Below, one piece after another: positions 35,697 through 46,946 of a DNA stretch of 64,000 nt; positions within the stretch are counted from its first letter, which is position 1, and the number at the start of each line of letters is the position of its first letter. Below the pieces are notes generated by a model. That model did no database searches. It was not told the origin of the DNA and saw only the letters and a list, made by a program, of their open reading frames with translations. This DNA comes from Cylindrotheca closterium (taxonomy: Eukaryota > Bacillariophyta > Bacillariophyceae > Bacillariales > Bacillariaceae), in assembly GCA_933822405.4 (NCBI GenBank), contig CAKOGP040000001.1, forward strand, positions 1,656,822 through 1,720,821. The letters run 5' to 3'. The position numbers and the translations under genes were made by a program.

Positions 35697-38600
35697 ATGA
35701 TAAGGCATGGACTGAAGAGGACGCTCCGATCCCGCCCTCTGGCTCAACAGTCTGTCAACCAACACTTTCAACAAGGTTTTATCGAAGGATTTTCCTCAAG
35801 ACACTTTTCCGCCTTGTCCAGCTTGGACTCCAAAGATGCTTCGCACGTTGCCCAGTTCACACGATCTAGTCCTCCTCCCCCTGAAGATGAGATGGTGGCT
35901 CGACCAAGTATCAACCGATTATGTCGACCACATGCATTTCAAAGAACACAGGTCCGTTTTCGACGGCACGACCGTGCCTCGGCATTTTCCAAACCACGCC
36001 CAAAGACAAGAAAACAACGACAGACTTACAATCGACGAATGAAGAAGATACAAGAAAAAGTGGATCTGCAGAGTCCCCCAGGTTCCAAGGCGGGTCCCCG
36101 ACGACAATGGATCAAGGAACGAAAACAACAACTCTTGGAAGCGGGTACTGAAACTGAATTGCTGGACTTGGACACGGAAATGGAATATGGATACGAGGAC
36201 GCCTTGATAGAAGATATCATGGGAAACACTGCCCATTTGACGAGTCAACCAACCCCTGAACCAGTGTACATGGGAAACCGATACACCAAATATTTCCACG
36301 AGGTTTCCAAAAAAATGGATCAATATCGGAGCACGATTGATGCACAATCCACTGGCGAATCGGAACTTTTAGACCTTGAGAGCATTCCAACATTGCCATC
36401 AGATAAGGCGATTTCCAATCTACTGAGAGCCTATCGGGATGCCAACGGCACACGCAGCGCACCAATTGGGATTGCTCAAGCCTTGCAACATTTGCTGGCC
36501 GACATTGGGGTGCCCGTCGTTGCGTTTGGCGAATACAGTTTCACGTCCTTGCTCACCTGTTGTCGGACTCCCAAGGAAGCGAGGCGCATTTTCAAGCTCA
36601 TGAGAGATAGTCAGCATCCCATTTCGGCCTTTAGCTGGTCTATTCTAGTGGACATTCACGCCAAAATGGGAGACTTTGAGGGATGTGTCGAAGTGATTAA
36701 AGAAATGGCGGCCGAAGGCGTGGTTCCCACACAAGCGGCGTACACTTCACTTCTAGCGGCTTGTTACAAGGTATGTAGCGATGGTCGTATTCCGCATTCC
36801 GTCCGAGCCAAGGCTGGAAAGGTCGGATGGGACCATTGGCAACAAATGAGAATTGTTGGAATTGAAGCCGACGCCATGGCCTTTGGTGCCATCATTCGCC
36901 TCTGCGCCGCTCGAGGCCAACCCGAACGAGCGATCAACCTATTGGAAGAAATGCAACGGTTTGATGTCAAACCGACCACCCTTTGCTTTTCTAGTGCTTT
37001 GCGAGCGGTGGCCAAGAGTCATGAAATTGGAACCCGCTTCGAGAATGGGTGGTCCCAGAAACAACTACGGCGAGAGTCTTTTGCAGCACACCATGGAAAC
37101 ATGGCGCGAGCCATTGTAATCATGGCCGAATCAGTGGAAGTGGAGATAGACGATGGATTCACATCTGCTCTCATGTTATGTGGCGCTGCTGCAGGTGACT
37201 CGGCCACGGCCAAGGCAGTCTTTTTGGCGTCAGAAGTTCGCAAGATGGACAATCTTCGTACCATAGGCGGCCAATCAAACCTCGCTAGACTAGAAGATGG
37301 TTCAGATGTCACACAGCAGGGCTATGAAGCAACAAGCGAATGGGATATGGAGAGCAGGGGTCTTTCTCCTTCAACAATTAGTGATCAAACGTTAGCTGAA
37401 GCGCAAGCCAATAGTGGTGTTAGTGCCTTTGGGGAGAGAGAATATGGAAAAGACACGAGAGCAATCTCGGCGTTGCTACACTCCTGTGCTAAAGCAATGA
37501 ATAGGAATGGGGTTGGAACCATGTGGGCAGGATCACAGAATCAAGGGTATTTGTGCGAGAACTCGTTGCGCTTAATCACAACAAGGTGGGAACCCAGCTA
37601 CACAAAAAAGGACATAGGAGAGAATAGTACCGAAATTGGTCTAAGCCAGCTTCGACGATACGACGAGGATCTTCGAGACGAGGAGCCACAGCCAGGCAAG
37701 CGCAAGAAGTTTAGAGGACTCTACATTGATGACGATGCTGTTTTGACGATGGATGATGTCAATGATTACGAGGAAGATGATGAGGTAGTTGAATTTCTCG
37801 AACCACGTTCTGCTTCCGAGACTGACAGTCCTCAAAAGTTCGGCATGGAGATGCCTGGCCACGAACAGAAGCTAGATATTACTACGGATGCTATTGAGCG
37901 TCCAATCGAAAATAGTATTGAGGACACATTCGATGACATTTTCGACGATAATGACGACGGGTCAGACATGTTTGACGCATTCTACGCAGAGCTGCAGGAA
38001 GAAGTGAGAAAGGAGGGAAATTCTCCTGACGATTTAAGCCGAGAGGAAGCGCGGGAGCTTTTTGACTCGATGCAAGAAGAATTCTCAAACATGTCAGATG
38101 ATGACTTGGAACGTGCAATGATGAATAACGCAGAGCTTGGGGACGAAGCGTTCTTTCAGCCGTCTGAGGGAGACAATGAAAAGAATGAAGAAGTTAACAA
38201 TGTTGTGTTTGAAGAGGAAGACGGTTCAGTCAGAAATAATGACGAAACACTCCAAACGACGGATGGGGCAAGGGCCGAAGATATTGAAAGCCAAGAGCAC
38301 GCATCTATTTCTCTCGATGAGTCTCTTGACGAAGCAGCACTTGACGTTCGACATCAAATTGCTGAGCTTGAAGGTGTGAGCGAGGACGATAAGTTGAAAT
38401 TGATGCAACTCCAGGAGGCCCTTCCAGGGATGCCAATCAATCGTCTGAGAAGAGTACTAAATGCGTACAAGTCCACACTAAGCTATCCGTCGCTATTGTC
38501 TCTTGTCCCAATTCTGCGCGAAAAAATGCCAGATCATATCTCTATGGGATACTTGCGGAGAATGAACACAGCAACCGCTGATTTTGCATTTCAGAAGGCA

Positions 38601-39213
38601 GAGGAAGACAGAGTCGTGAACAAAGAACTTCTGAATTCTATGTTATTGGTGAAGACCAACTCGGGCTCTCTAAACGATGCTGTTGCCTTTCACTCCGACA
38701 TGTATCGGAAACACAGAGTCGTAAGTCATTTGTAATGGCACTAGCTGTACCTTTGACCATTTCTCACCCCTTTTCGACTCGCTTGCTCTTCGTATCATAC
38801 AGAAGCCAACAGCATATAGTGACCGATTGATGCTACAGATGTTGGTTGACAACAATCGTCTGACCCGGGCGCTTGCCAAGAAACAGAGCATCGAAGATGA
38901 TGGCCGCACAATCGATATTCCATCGTATGGATCTTTCATCGAATACTATGCACGGCGAAAGCAGCTAGGTTCTGCAATGTTATTCTTGAAGGAATGCATT
39001 CGTAAACATGGAGCAGCACCTAGTCAGAAATACTTGTCGAATTTGCGAACCTTAGCGCGACAACTTGATCTCGAGGAAGACCTAATGCTCAACGACATGA
39101 TTGGAAAGGATCCAATCGAATGGTTGAAGCACGGGGAAAGGCATCTGAAACGTGAGATGACCAAGAAGGGACGTCGTAACGTTGTACTCACTTACAACAG
39201 GGCGCTAGCATAG
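35697..39213 (+). CDS. Pentatricopeptide repeat (PPR) protein, probably mitochondrial
   Basis: Two exons, 35697-38720 and 38803-39213, with an 82-bp phase-0 intron; 1,144 residues. The N-terminus (MIRHGLKRTLRSRPLAQQSV) is basic and lacks acidic residues, as in a mitochondrial presequence. PPR motifs occupy ~245-430, for example AFSWSILVDIHAKMGDFEGCVEVIKEMAAEGVVPT, with the usual 35-residue spacing. Residues ~660-880 form a very acidic insertion, after which a helical C-terminal part with more PPR-like units runs across the intron (KPTAYSDRLML...GRTIDIPSYGSFIEYYARRKQLGSAMLFLKE). By family it binds organellar RNA in a sequence-specific way; the target cannot be predicted here. Confidence 0.85.
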
Positions 39214-39336
39214 AGATGACTGGAGTAATGTGTAACAGAAATAGTCCTTTCGAAGAACTGTTTCTGTCCAGAAAAAAAGCAGTCCACCGCATTTTGTATT
39301 CAATACTTGTACTTTCATCATACCTACATATCAATC

Positions 39337-41360
39337 ATGATAACTGTCATTCACTGTTGGTCTGCTCCGAGAAGCCGCTCCACGGCGCTCCTTTACTCCT
39401 TCGATGCTAGGGAAGATTGCGTCGGTATTGATGAACCATTGTACCGAGAGTGGTTGGTTGAAAAGGGTGACACTGTTGCAAGACCCTACACAAAGGAATT
39501 GATTGAAGGAGTTCCTCCGGAGGGCGAATCGGATGAGCAAGGTCAGTGGAAAAGGGAACGGTTGTCACTACAAGAGCGCATCGCTGAAATTGCGAAGAAG
39601 CTGAGCTCTGGAGTTATCTTCTGCAAGCACATGGCCAAGCACTCCCATCTTTACGATTTCGATAAGGAATGTGCCGTCGAGGGTGTGGAAGTTGTGCATC
39701 GTCATTTGTTGCTTGTACGAGACCCAGTAACAGTTCTTTCATCTTGGGGCCAGTCCTCAGGCGTTCACGGTAATGCCGCCACATCAGACGAAGTTGGCGT
39801 CGTTCCTCTCTTGTCGATTTATTCGAAACTTGAAAGCCGGTATAATGGTGACAAAAAACATGCCGTAGTCCTCGAATCCGAGGAGCTTGTAAAGGACCCA
39901 AATGAGATTCTTTCTATTATTTGTGAAGAGCTTGGTATTAAATACAAGGAATCGATGCTCACATGGCCCACTGGGCCAAAAGAGTGCGATGGCCCATGGG
40001 CAAAGGTAAGAAGCTTGTAAGCTTAGGAGCTGGCCCGAAATATCAACTCATTCTAATTCAATTTTGGTGTTCGACAGTGGTGGTATCACAATGTTCACAA
40101 ATCGGATGGGTGGAATCGAAAATCGACCAAGGACGAATACTATCCTCCAACTGGAAAGTACAGAACTATAGACCCATCATTGATGCCGGCCCTCAAGTCT
40201 TCGTTTCCAGCTTATGAGTTCTTGAGACAACTAACCGCCAAGTATCAAAAGCGTGGTCCACCGCCCAGTGAAATTTACGAAGATCCACGAAATGAGCATC
40301 TATTGGTTTGGATTGGTGCACCAGAACATGGACGATTGTACCCACGGAGTATGGCAGCTGTTTCACCATGGGACAGCAGTGTCCAAGGTGGCGATGCGGC
40401 ATGGGAAGGTATTCGAGTGTACAGAGGGAGGATTCTCTCTCTAGATAAACATCTACGACGACTCGTGAGATCAGCGAAAGCTTTGGGATTCAAAAATGTC
40501 CACACGAAGGAGCAAGTGACCGAAGCCATATTCCAAACTCTTGCAGCAAACGGCATGCGTGACAACGCTCACATGCGTCTAACCTTGACTAGAGGCGAGA
40601 AGTGCACCTCTAGTATGAATCCAGACTTTAATGTCTACGGCACCACGTTGGTAAGAAAGCTCGGCAGAAGGTATGTAAGGATCATTCTCTTGCGCTTTCT
40701 CACATCAACACACTTGCTTACAGATCATCCTTCCGGAATGGAAACCTACCGAGGGAGCGACAACGTATGACAACACAAAGGGAATTACTCTCATTTCAGC
40801 GTCGCAGAGACGCAATTCTCCAAACACTTGTGATTCAAAGATTCACCACAATAATCTGATCAACAATATCTTGCCAAAGATTCAAGCAAACCTTGCAGGT
40901 GCAGCTGACGCAATCATGCTGGATGTTGATGGCTATGTCAGTGAGACAAACGCGACAAATATCTTTATGGTAGATGACGAAGGTACTCTTCTCACTCCAC
41001 ACGGAGATCATTGCCTTCCTGGAGTTACACGAAACACGGTCATTGTTCTTGCTGCAGAGTTAGGCATTCCATGCGAGGTTCGTCGCGTGTCTTTGGCGGA
41101 GTTTCACGCTGCTGAAGAGGTATTCACAACTGGCACAATGGGAGAATTAGTAAGTAAGAGATAGAAAACATCTGGGAGAAAAAGTTGTCGTTGATATCGA
41201 GGAAACTCTAACCAATCTCGTGCAGACCCCTGTGAATACTATCGACGGTAGAGTCATCGGCACAGGAAGTCGTGGAGAAACCACAAAAAGGCTTCAGGAT
41301 GCATACAAGTTCCTGCCAGAAAGGGAAGGCTGGGCAACTGAGATTCCACCCTTTGAGTAA
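39337..41360 (+). CDS. P-loop (sulfotransferase-like) / branched-chain aminotransferase-like fusion
   Basis: Four exons, all phase 0: 39337-40005, 40078-40650, 40724-41149 and 41226-41360; 600 residues. The N-terminal ~225 residues form a P-loop domain: MITVIHCWSAPRSRSTALLYSF, DEPLYREWL and RHLLLVRDPVTVLSSW, as in sulfotransferase-like proteins. The rest is a fold-type IV PLP enzyme: GDAAWEGIRVYRGRILSLDKHLRRL, the PLP lysine in DSKIHHNNL (Lys453), LDVDGYVSETNATNIF and GTMGELTPVNTIDGRVIG. Plants have the same fusion, annotated as branched-chain-aminotransferase-like. I infer an aminotransferase or amino-lyase whose substrate is unknown, coupled to a nucleotide- or PAPS-binding domain of unknown role. 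It starts 123 bp after the PPR gene. An upstream in-frame TTG is not needed. Confidence 0.88.
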
Positions 41361-41554
41361 GGATAGATAGTGATACAATACCAGATCAGCCACTGTCATT
41401 GACATCAGCAGCCCAACTTCAAACTAGGACTCACTCCAATCGTGGATTAAAGACACGGGATTCAATTCATCGGTTGACGGACGGTACCGTCACCAATAAT
41501 TTTCTGCAAAAGATGATTTTATTACTGTTACACAAGTAGACTTTCAACTTGACT

Positions 41555-43711
41555 ATGACACTATCTGCAAAGGCAGCAGAGAAAAAGTCGTTGCTTGACG
41601 AAGACGATTCTTCGTCTGGATCAGAATCCTCTGCGAGTGACAGCGGTGCCCATGATACCCAACTAAAGGTGAACAAGAGATATGCCAGAGCGTTCCAAGA
41701 ACGAAAGCAGCTAGAGGAACTCCAGCGCGTGAGATATCGTGAGGAAGGGCTTGACTCCGATGATAGTAGCTCCGAGGAAGAGGATGACGATGGACGACTA
41801 TTGACCGGTTCTGTCAATCTCAAGTTTCTGAAGTTGATGAAAGCACTCAGGAAAAAAGATGATACGATATATGACAAGTCGGCTCGTTTCTTTGACGAAG
41901 AAGAATCAAACGAAACCGAAGATAAGGGCGAAAAGAAAGATAAGGTTAAAAAGGTGAAAGATGTGCTTCGAGAACAGATCTTAGAAAAAATGGACGAAGA
42001 TGGAGCCGACAAGTCCGACGAACGCGACCCGTCTCAATCAAAGTTTGCATATGACGCTCAACAAGAGGAAATTCGAAAATCCTTTCTGAAAACTGCTGGA
42101 GGCAGCGACGACGATGAGAGCGATGATAATAAAGAGGATTGGATGGTTATCAAGACTAGAAAGGAGCCTTCTCTCGAAGAAAAAGAGGCGTTGAATCATT
42201 TCGAAGAAATTGAGGAAATTACAAAGCAGCAATCTGAGAAGAACACGACCATTGATCCAAGAGGAGAAGTCAAAGATGGCGACAAGTTCCTCATCGATTT
42301 CCTCAAGCAAAAGAAATGGATTGATAAAGACGGCGACTTTGGGGCAGATGACGATTCGATTGATGATTTGGACAAAGCTGACGATTATGAAGCCAACTAC
42401 AACTTTCGATTTGAGCAGGCAGAAGCAGCTGCTACCTCTGGTGCCACCCTATCTGTTCAGACATATGCTCGTGGAAATACAATGACCACAGTAAGAAGAA
42501 CTGACACGACGAGAAAGGAAAAACGTGAATCTCGCAAAGAACGAAAAGCAGCCGAGCGAAAAGCAAAGGAAGAGCAACTGAAGCGCTTGAAGAATGCGAA
42601 ACAACAAGAAGCCAACAAAAAGCTAGCGCAAATCAAATCCGTATTGGGTTCTGTCGACCAAGAAACAGTCGACGAGGCAGCCATCATGAAGATGCTCGAA
42701 GGAGACTATGATCCAGAGCAATTCGAAAAGGCCATGAATGCTGCCTACAGCGATGACTTTTATGAGAAAGAAGATGAAGAATGGAAGACAGATCTCGACG
42801 TGCGAGAGGGTTTGAAGGGCGACGAGGATGGCGAAGCAATTGTTGGTGATGACGTGGAGGGCGGAATGTATGACACACAGGGCGCGGAGGAGGACGAAGA
42901 AGACGAGTATGACGACACTGAAGGGGACCAACAAGCCTGGGGCGACGACGAAGAGATAGCCGAAGGTGAGGAGGACGAAAACCCAGAAACAGAGTTAGAG
43001 AAGAAAGTTAAGAGGAAGATGCAAGAGGAGTTGTACAAACTTGACTACGAGGATATCGTTGCTGGAATGCCTACCAGATTCAAGTACCGACAAGTTGAGA
43101 AGAACGATTATGGTTTGGACACACATGAAATTTTGCTTGCAAGAGATTCCAACTTGAAGCAATTCGTTTCGTTAAAGAAAATGGCGCCGTACACCGAAGA
43201 CGGTGAGCATCATGTTGGCAGCAAGAAGCGCAGAAGATTCCGTGACGCCCTGAAGGATGACTTGGAGGAATACAAGGAACAAGAGGAGGCTGCCGTTGAG
43301 GAGGAAGACACAGCAGAACAAAATGAAGCAGAAAATAATGAGGAGCCAAAGAAGAAGAAGCGAAGGAGACTCAAGAAAGGAAAGAAACGAGACAGTGAAA
43401 GTATGTCAGCGGGGAATACCGAAAAGATGGAACCAGAAGTTATTCCTGAGAAGGAAGTTACCGGTATCAAGAAACGAAGGAGAAAGAAAAAGGGAAAGAA
43501 AGGGGAGTCCTTTGAATCTTATCCTCCGGATGATTCTGAGAAAACCGAGGATTCAGCCGGATATCAGCCACCCAGTGAAAACATTGCTAATGAAAAGAAA
43601 ACCAAGACTCCCGGTTCCAGTGAGGATAAGAAGAAACGCAAGAAAAAGAAGAAAAAGAAGAAGGAAGCAATGGGACTATCTGCGTCCCGACTATCATCAT
43701 ATGGTCTGTAA
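41555..43711 (+). CDS. KRI1: KRI1 ribosome biogenesis protein
   Basis: A single exon of 718 residues. The N-terminus has the KRI1 signature: VNKRYARAFQERKQLEELQR, then EDDDGRLLTGSVNLKFLKLMKALRKKDDTIYDKSARFFDEEE. A long charged, partly coiled-coil middle leads to the Kri1 C domain (~490-580): LDYEDIVAGMPTRFKYRQVE, YGLDTHEILLARDSNLKQFVSLKKMAPY. The extreme C-terminus is Lys-rich. In yeast Kri1 works with Krr1 in nucleolar 40S maturation. The start at ATG 41555 matches the family N-terminus. Confidence 0.92.
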   Translation: MTLSAKAAEKKSLLDEDDSSSGSESSASDSGAHDTQLKVNKRYARAFQERKQLEELQRVRYREEGLDSDDSSSEEEDDDGRLLTGSVNLKFLKLMKALRKKDDTIYDKSARFFDEEESNETEDKGEKKDKVKKVKDVLREQILEKMDEDGADKSDERDPSQSKFAYDAQQEEIRKSFLKTAGGSDDDESDDNKEDWMVIKTRKEPSLEEKEALNHFEEIEEITKQQSEKNTTIDPRGEVKDGDKFLIDFLKQKKWIDKDGDFGADDDSIDDLDKADDYEANYNFRFEQAEAAATSGATLSVQTYARGNTMTTVRRTDTTRKEKRESRKERKAAERKAKEEQLKRLKNAKQQEANKKLAQIKSVLGSVDQETVDEAAIMKMLEGDYDPEQFEKAMNAAYSDDFYEKEDEEWKTDLDVREGLKGDEDGEAIVGDDVEGGMYDTQGAEEDEEDEYDDTEGDQQAWGDDEEIAEGEEDENPETELEKKVKRKMQEELYKLDYEDIVAGMPTRFKYRQVEKNDYGLDTHEILLARDSNLKQFVSLKKMAPYTEDGEHHVGSKKRRRFRDALKDDLEEYKEQEEAAVEEEDTAEQNEAENNEEPKKKKRRRLKKGKKRDSESMSAGNTEKMEPEVIPEKEVTGIKKRRRKKKGKKGESFESYPPDDSEKTEDSAGYQPPSENIANEKKTKTPGSSEDKKKRKKKKKKKKEAMGLSASRLSSYGL

Positions 43712-44413
43712 ATTGGAAGAAGATAATTAGCATTATCAGGAAAATGAATCTGTGTAATCATAATTAGAAATTCTCAATGCTTCATTGCGACAACTGCTAC
43801 CACAACTTCCATACTCAGCTAGCTAAGCCTCTCCTGGCGCGAGTGATGACAGACGAGTCAAGAGAATCATCGCACAATCTGAAATCGTTTGCGCACCTTC
43901 GACACGCGCTACTGTAGACTATCTAAGATAGCCTACTGCCGTCCTCCGTGTGTGTGTTCGTAGTATTTTGTCTTGGTGTGTAGCTGGTGGGTTGTGGTGT
44001 GAAGCGGGTCGAACTGATCGAGTAATAGACTCGATTCGTTCGACCAATCTCAGAAATCCCGTGTGCGGTATTACTGAGATCTGCTTTCCTACCAGGCACC
44101 GCCGATATGGTAAAATGGAGGCGGTGCCCAACAGGGCGGGTGAGGTTTGGGAGAGAAAAATTGAATTACCGCGACACAAGTGGGTGAATTCAATCTCAGT
44201 CGATAAACTGGGCATCATTGCCTGGGCGCATCGACAACAACTTTTGACGGTCGAAGGCCGTTCGGCCTTTGTCCGTCTGTAACACAATGTAGTCAAAGAA
44301 ATCGAACAGTGTGCCTGCGGTCTACGTTGGAGGATCGATGGCCGAAACAATGGAAAATGCATACCAAACGATACAACCAAATAACAGATTCTTGTATTGT
44401 TGCGCATATGTGA
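43712..44413. other. Spacer holding a hairpin-rich segment
   Basis: 702 bp between KRI1 and the transporter gene. The first ~200 bp look ordinary. From ~43914 to 44277 the DNA folds into a series of local hairpins, described separately. Its end should also hold the transporter promoter or leader. Confidence 0.7.
43914..44277. ncRNA. Candidate structured RNA: run of about seven hairpins
   Basis: Perfect or near-perfect hairpins follow each other. At 44007-44045, an 8-bp stem GGTCGAAC/GTTCGACC, one mismatch, then another 8-bp stem with a 5-nt loop. At 44047-44080, ATCTCAG/CTGAGAT with CCG/CGG inside. At 44095-44128, GGCACCGCC/GGCGGTGCC. At 44160-44194, ATTGAATT/AATTCAAT. At 44199-44235, GTCGAT/ATCGAC. 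At 44246-44277, GACGG/CCGTC enclosing AAGGCC/GGCCTT. A smaller one is at 43914-43936. I could not match this to U1-U6, U3, SRP, RNase P or telomerase RNA motifs. Strand is undecided because the stems read on both. It could be an ncRNA, a structured leader of the downstream transporter, or foldback DNA. A 55-codon ORF (44115-44282) overlaps it. Confidence 0.45.
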
Positions 44414-46060
44414 ATGGTGAAGCACGAACCACTAGAGAAAGATAGTACACCTGATCCAACATTGAACGACAGTCTCGTTGTAGAGATGACGTCGCCTTCT
44501 TCAGAGTCGCTGGACGATTTGAGCCCACTGATTGTCAATGGGGGATCTTCTGCTGCAAACGACGGTGTTGCCGTTCCCCTCTCCAACCGACCAAAGCCAA
44601 CATGGTTTCGTCAGATGTCACGCGATCTTTCAGAGGGATGGGCAACTCACATTGGTAGTATTGGGTATCTTGGATCTGTATCAATTGCTGTGAATTCATT
44701 GACCGGACCAGCCATGCTTAATCTTCCAGATACTTTTCAACGCGCGGGATTGATCCCAACAACCTTGACTCTTATATTTGTTGCTGTACTTTCATCGTTA
44801 TGCTGCTTGCATATGTCGAATACAATCTCCAAGGTGACAGGGAACTCAAGCTTTCGAAAAGAGATCGAATATTCTGAAGCATTCGAAGCATTCTGGGGTC
44901 ACAAGAGCTTCATTGCAACGCAGATTCTATTTTTCCTATGCATATCATGTTTGAATATTTCATCCATCGTCGACACTGCGCAAGTGGTCGATACATTTCT
45001 TGGGCACTGGTTTCCAGGCGGTTCTGCTGCACTCTATATGTATTGGGAAGACGGGCCGCATTTTGAATTCATTCGATGGAGTTTTCATTCCTGTTCTCGT
45101 GACACACTCAAAGCTGGAGACTGCGTTCCGTTCGCCGATGACGACGACGTGGGACACCATTTCACTATTGGCTATGTAATGTGTGTGTTGGTGTTTCTGC
45201 CCATGGCTCTCATGGATCTCAAGGTATGTTGTTTATGTGGAGCTAATTTCAGGACTTTCCTTCGTAGTTGACTGACTCTTGTTTTGTTCTTTGCACTGAA
45301 GGAAAATGCTGCCTGGCAAGTCTTGGGATTTGCTGTGTTACTTGTATGCTCGTTGATTTTTGTGATCATATTTATTTTGGAAGGATTGAATACGGATTAC
45401 ATCAGTCTTTGGGGCACTAGTTGGAATACACTGTTTGGTGTGATCTTGTTCAATTACGCGTTGGTACTCGCCGTGCCTGCGTGGTTGTATGAAAAGGAGC
45501 CCACGGTAGACGTTCCAAAAGTTGTCAATGGCTCAGCTGTTCTTTCTACTATCCTATATGTTTTGATTGGAGGCTTGGGAGCAATGACTATGCCTCATGC
45601 TAGTCAGAATATGCTGGAATCAATGATGTCTGGGACCTTTGGAATTACCATGCAAATATGTGCCTCGGTGTTCGCATTCTTCATCGTTGGGCTTGGAATT
45701 CCATTGTTCTGCGTCTTGAAGAGAATGAACTTGACTGGAAGGAACTTGTTGTCGAGAAACAAAGCCAACCTGTTTGCCGTTTACCTGCCATTTGCAATTT
45801 CTTGGTTGTTTTATACTGGTGATTGGGTGACACAGTTGCTTTCTTGGGGTGGCATGGTTTTTACTAGTTTGGTTGCCTTTATTCTTCCCGTCTTGATTGC
45901 ACTGCATACGCTGGACGAGACTGACGAGCTTGGATCAGTACTGGTGTATGGTAGATTTGACTTGAAGGAAAAGTCATCGCAGGCTATCGCACTAAAAGTA
46001 TTGTTGGTGCTTTCAGTGCTTGCGAGTATAGCTGCTCTGATTGGCAACGTTTTAGGATAA
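44414..46060 (+). CDS. Amino acid transporter, AAAP-type
   Basis: Two exons, 44414-45223 and 45302-46060, with a 78-bp phase-0 intron; 522 residues. A cytosolic N-terminus of ~85 residues is Ser/acidic-rich. The first helix pair carries the AAAP signature SLTGPAMLNLPDTFQRAGLIPTTL. About eleven hydrophobic segments are visible. A lumenal or external loop between early helices contains several Cys and acidic residues (HSCSRDTLKAGDCVPF). In the family these move amino acids with protons across the plasma or vacuolar membrane; the specific amino acid cannot be read. The preceding hairpin array could be part of its leader. Confidence 0.83.
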
Positions 46061-46235
46061 TCTACAGTATTCAAGAAGACGGTAGATCCTGGTATATGGA
46101 GCCTAAAAAATTGTTACTAATCATTCATCAGCTACTCGTTTTCATCCTGTCTTAATGTTCTTAGGTCCTATGTACATTCTAAATGTTGTTCCAAGAAAGA
46201 CAGCCATACCCAAATGTTGTGAAATGCAAAGGTGC

Positions 46236-46946
46236 TTAGTCTTCTTCTGGAGTTCCTGCAACGCTGACCAAATTGATGCAATATCTGTTTCCGCTGCCAT
46301 CGGGGAGCTACGATACAAAGAAAAAAGGGGTACGAGTGTTGAGTGACGAATGAAAAATCAAACTACGACGACTCAGCTCTGTGAAGCTTACATTGTGACC
46401 AAGGTGGGTACCAGTTGTGGAAATGCATTCTCCGTTATTCAAACAGCGCACGTAATCCCAGTTGACTTCGTCGTCACGGAATGAGGGCCAACCATGACCT
46501 TGGCTCTCTTTGAGGAATTCCTCCATTGTTCGTCCAACGGGGGCAGTGAATAGGTGGGCACCAGTGACAGAATCGTAGAACTTGATTGGCTGTTCCTCTT
46601 CCTTGATACTCTTGATGAAATCGGTGGTTTGCCAGTAACCTGCATACTCGGCGTAGTGACGATTGAAGTTGCAGATGCGGTCGGCAACTTCAAAGTCGCA
46701 GTTCCATTTCAAGTCCTTTTGGACTGGCTTTTCACTGGTTCCGTGTGCCTTTGGACCCATGACAGATTCTTCTGCCATGACGGGGTACTTACTGGAACCA
46801 GCAGCAGTGCCGAACAAGTTCTTGAACAATTGTTGTTGCGTGTTCCTTCCGGCAACTGCCTTGATCGATGGAGAAACGAAGCCAGCAGACGAGCGGATGG
46901 ATGACGAGACGCCAAGGACAAGTAGGGCAATTCCAGGAAGCTTCAT
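46236..46946 (-). CDS. MsrB-like methionine sulfoxide reductase, plastid-targeted
   Basis: Two exons, 46946-46392 and 46307-46236, with an 84-bp phase-0 intron; 208 residues. The second exon encodes only 23 residues (LPDGSGNRYCINLVSVAG...) but holds the family's catalytic Cys (Cys195 in RYCIN) and completes the motif GTHLGHN-LPDG. The N-terminus is a signal peptide followed by SAGFVSP, an ASAF-like plastid motif. The core (FYDSVTGAHLFTAP, HGWPSFRDDEV) matches the MsrB fold, which reduces Met-R-sulfoxide, but the zinc-binding CxxC pairs of typical MsrB are absent. Activity is therefore plausible rather than certain. It diverges from the CREG gene over 210 bp containing paired TGASTCA boxes. 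Confidence 0.82.

Noticed and set aside
43914..44277. tRNA or spliceosomal snRNA identity for the hairpin array
   Set aside because: No cloverleaf with acceptor and T-loop consensus was found, and no U1-U6 conserved core was recognised.
43919..44425. 168-residue minus-strand open frame across the hairpin segment
   Set aside because: Composition is unlike neighbouring proteins, no motif is recognised, and it is the complement of the structured segment.
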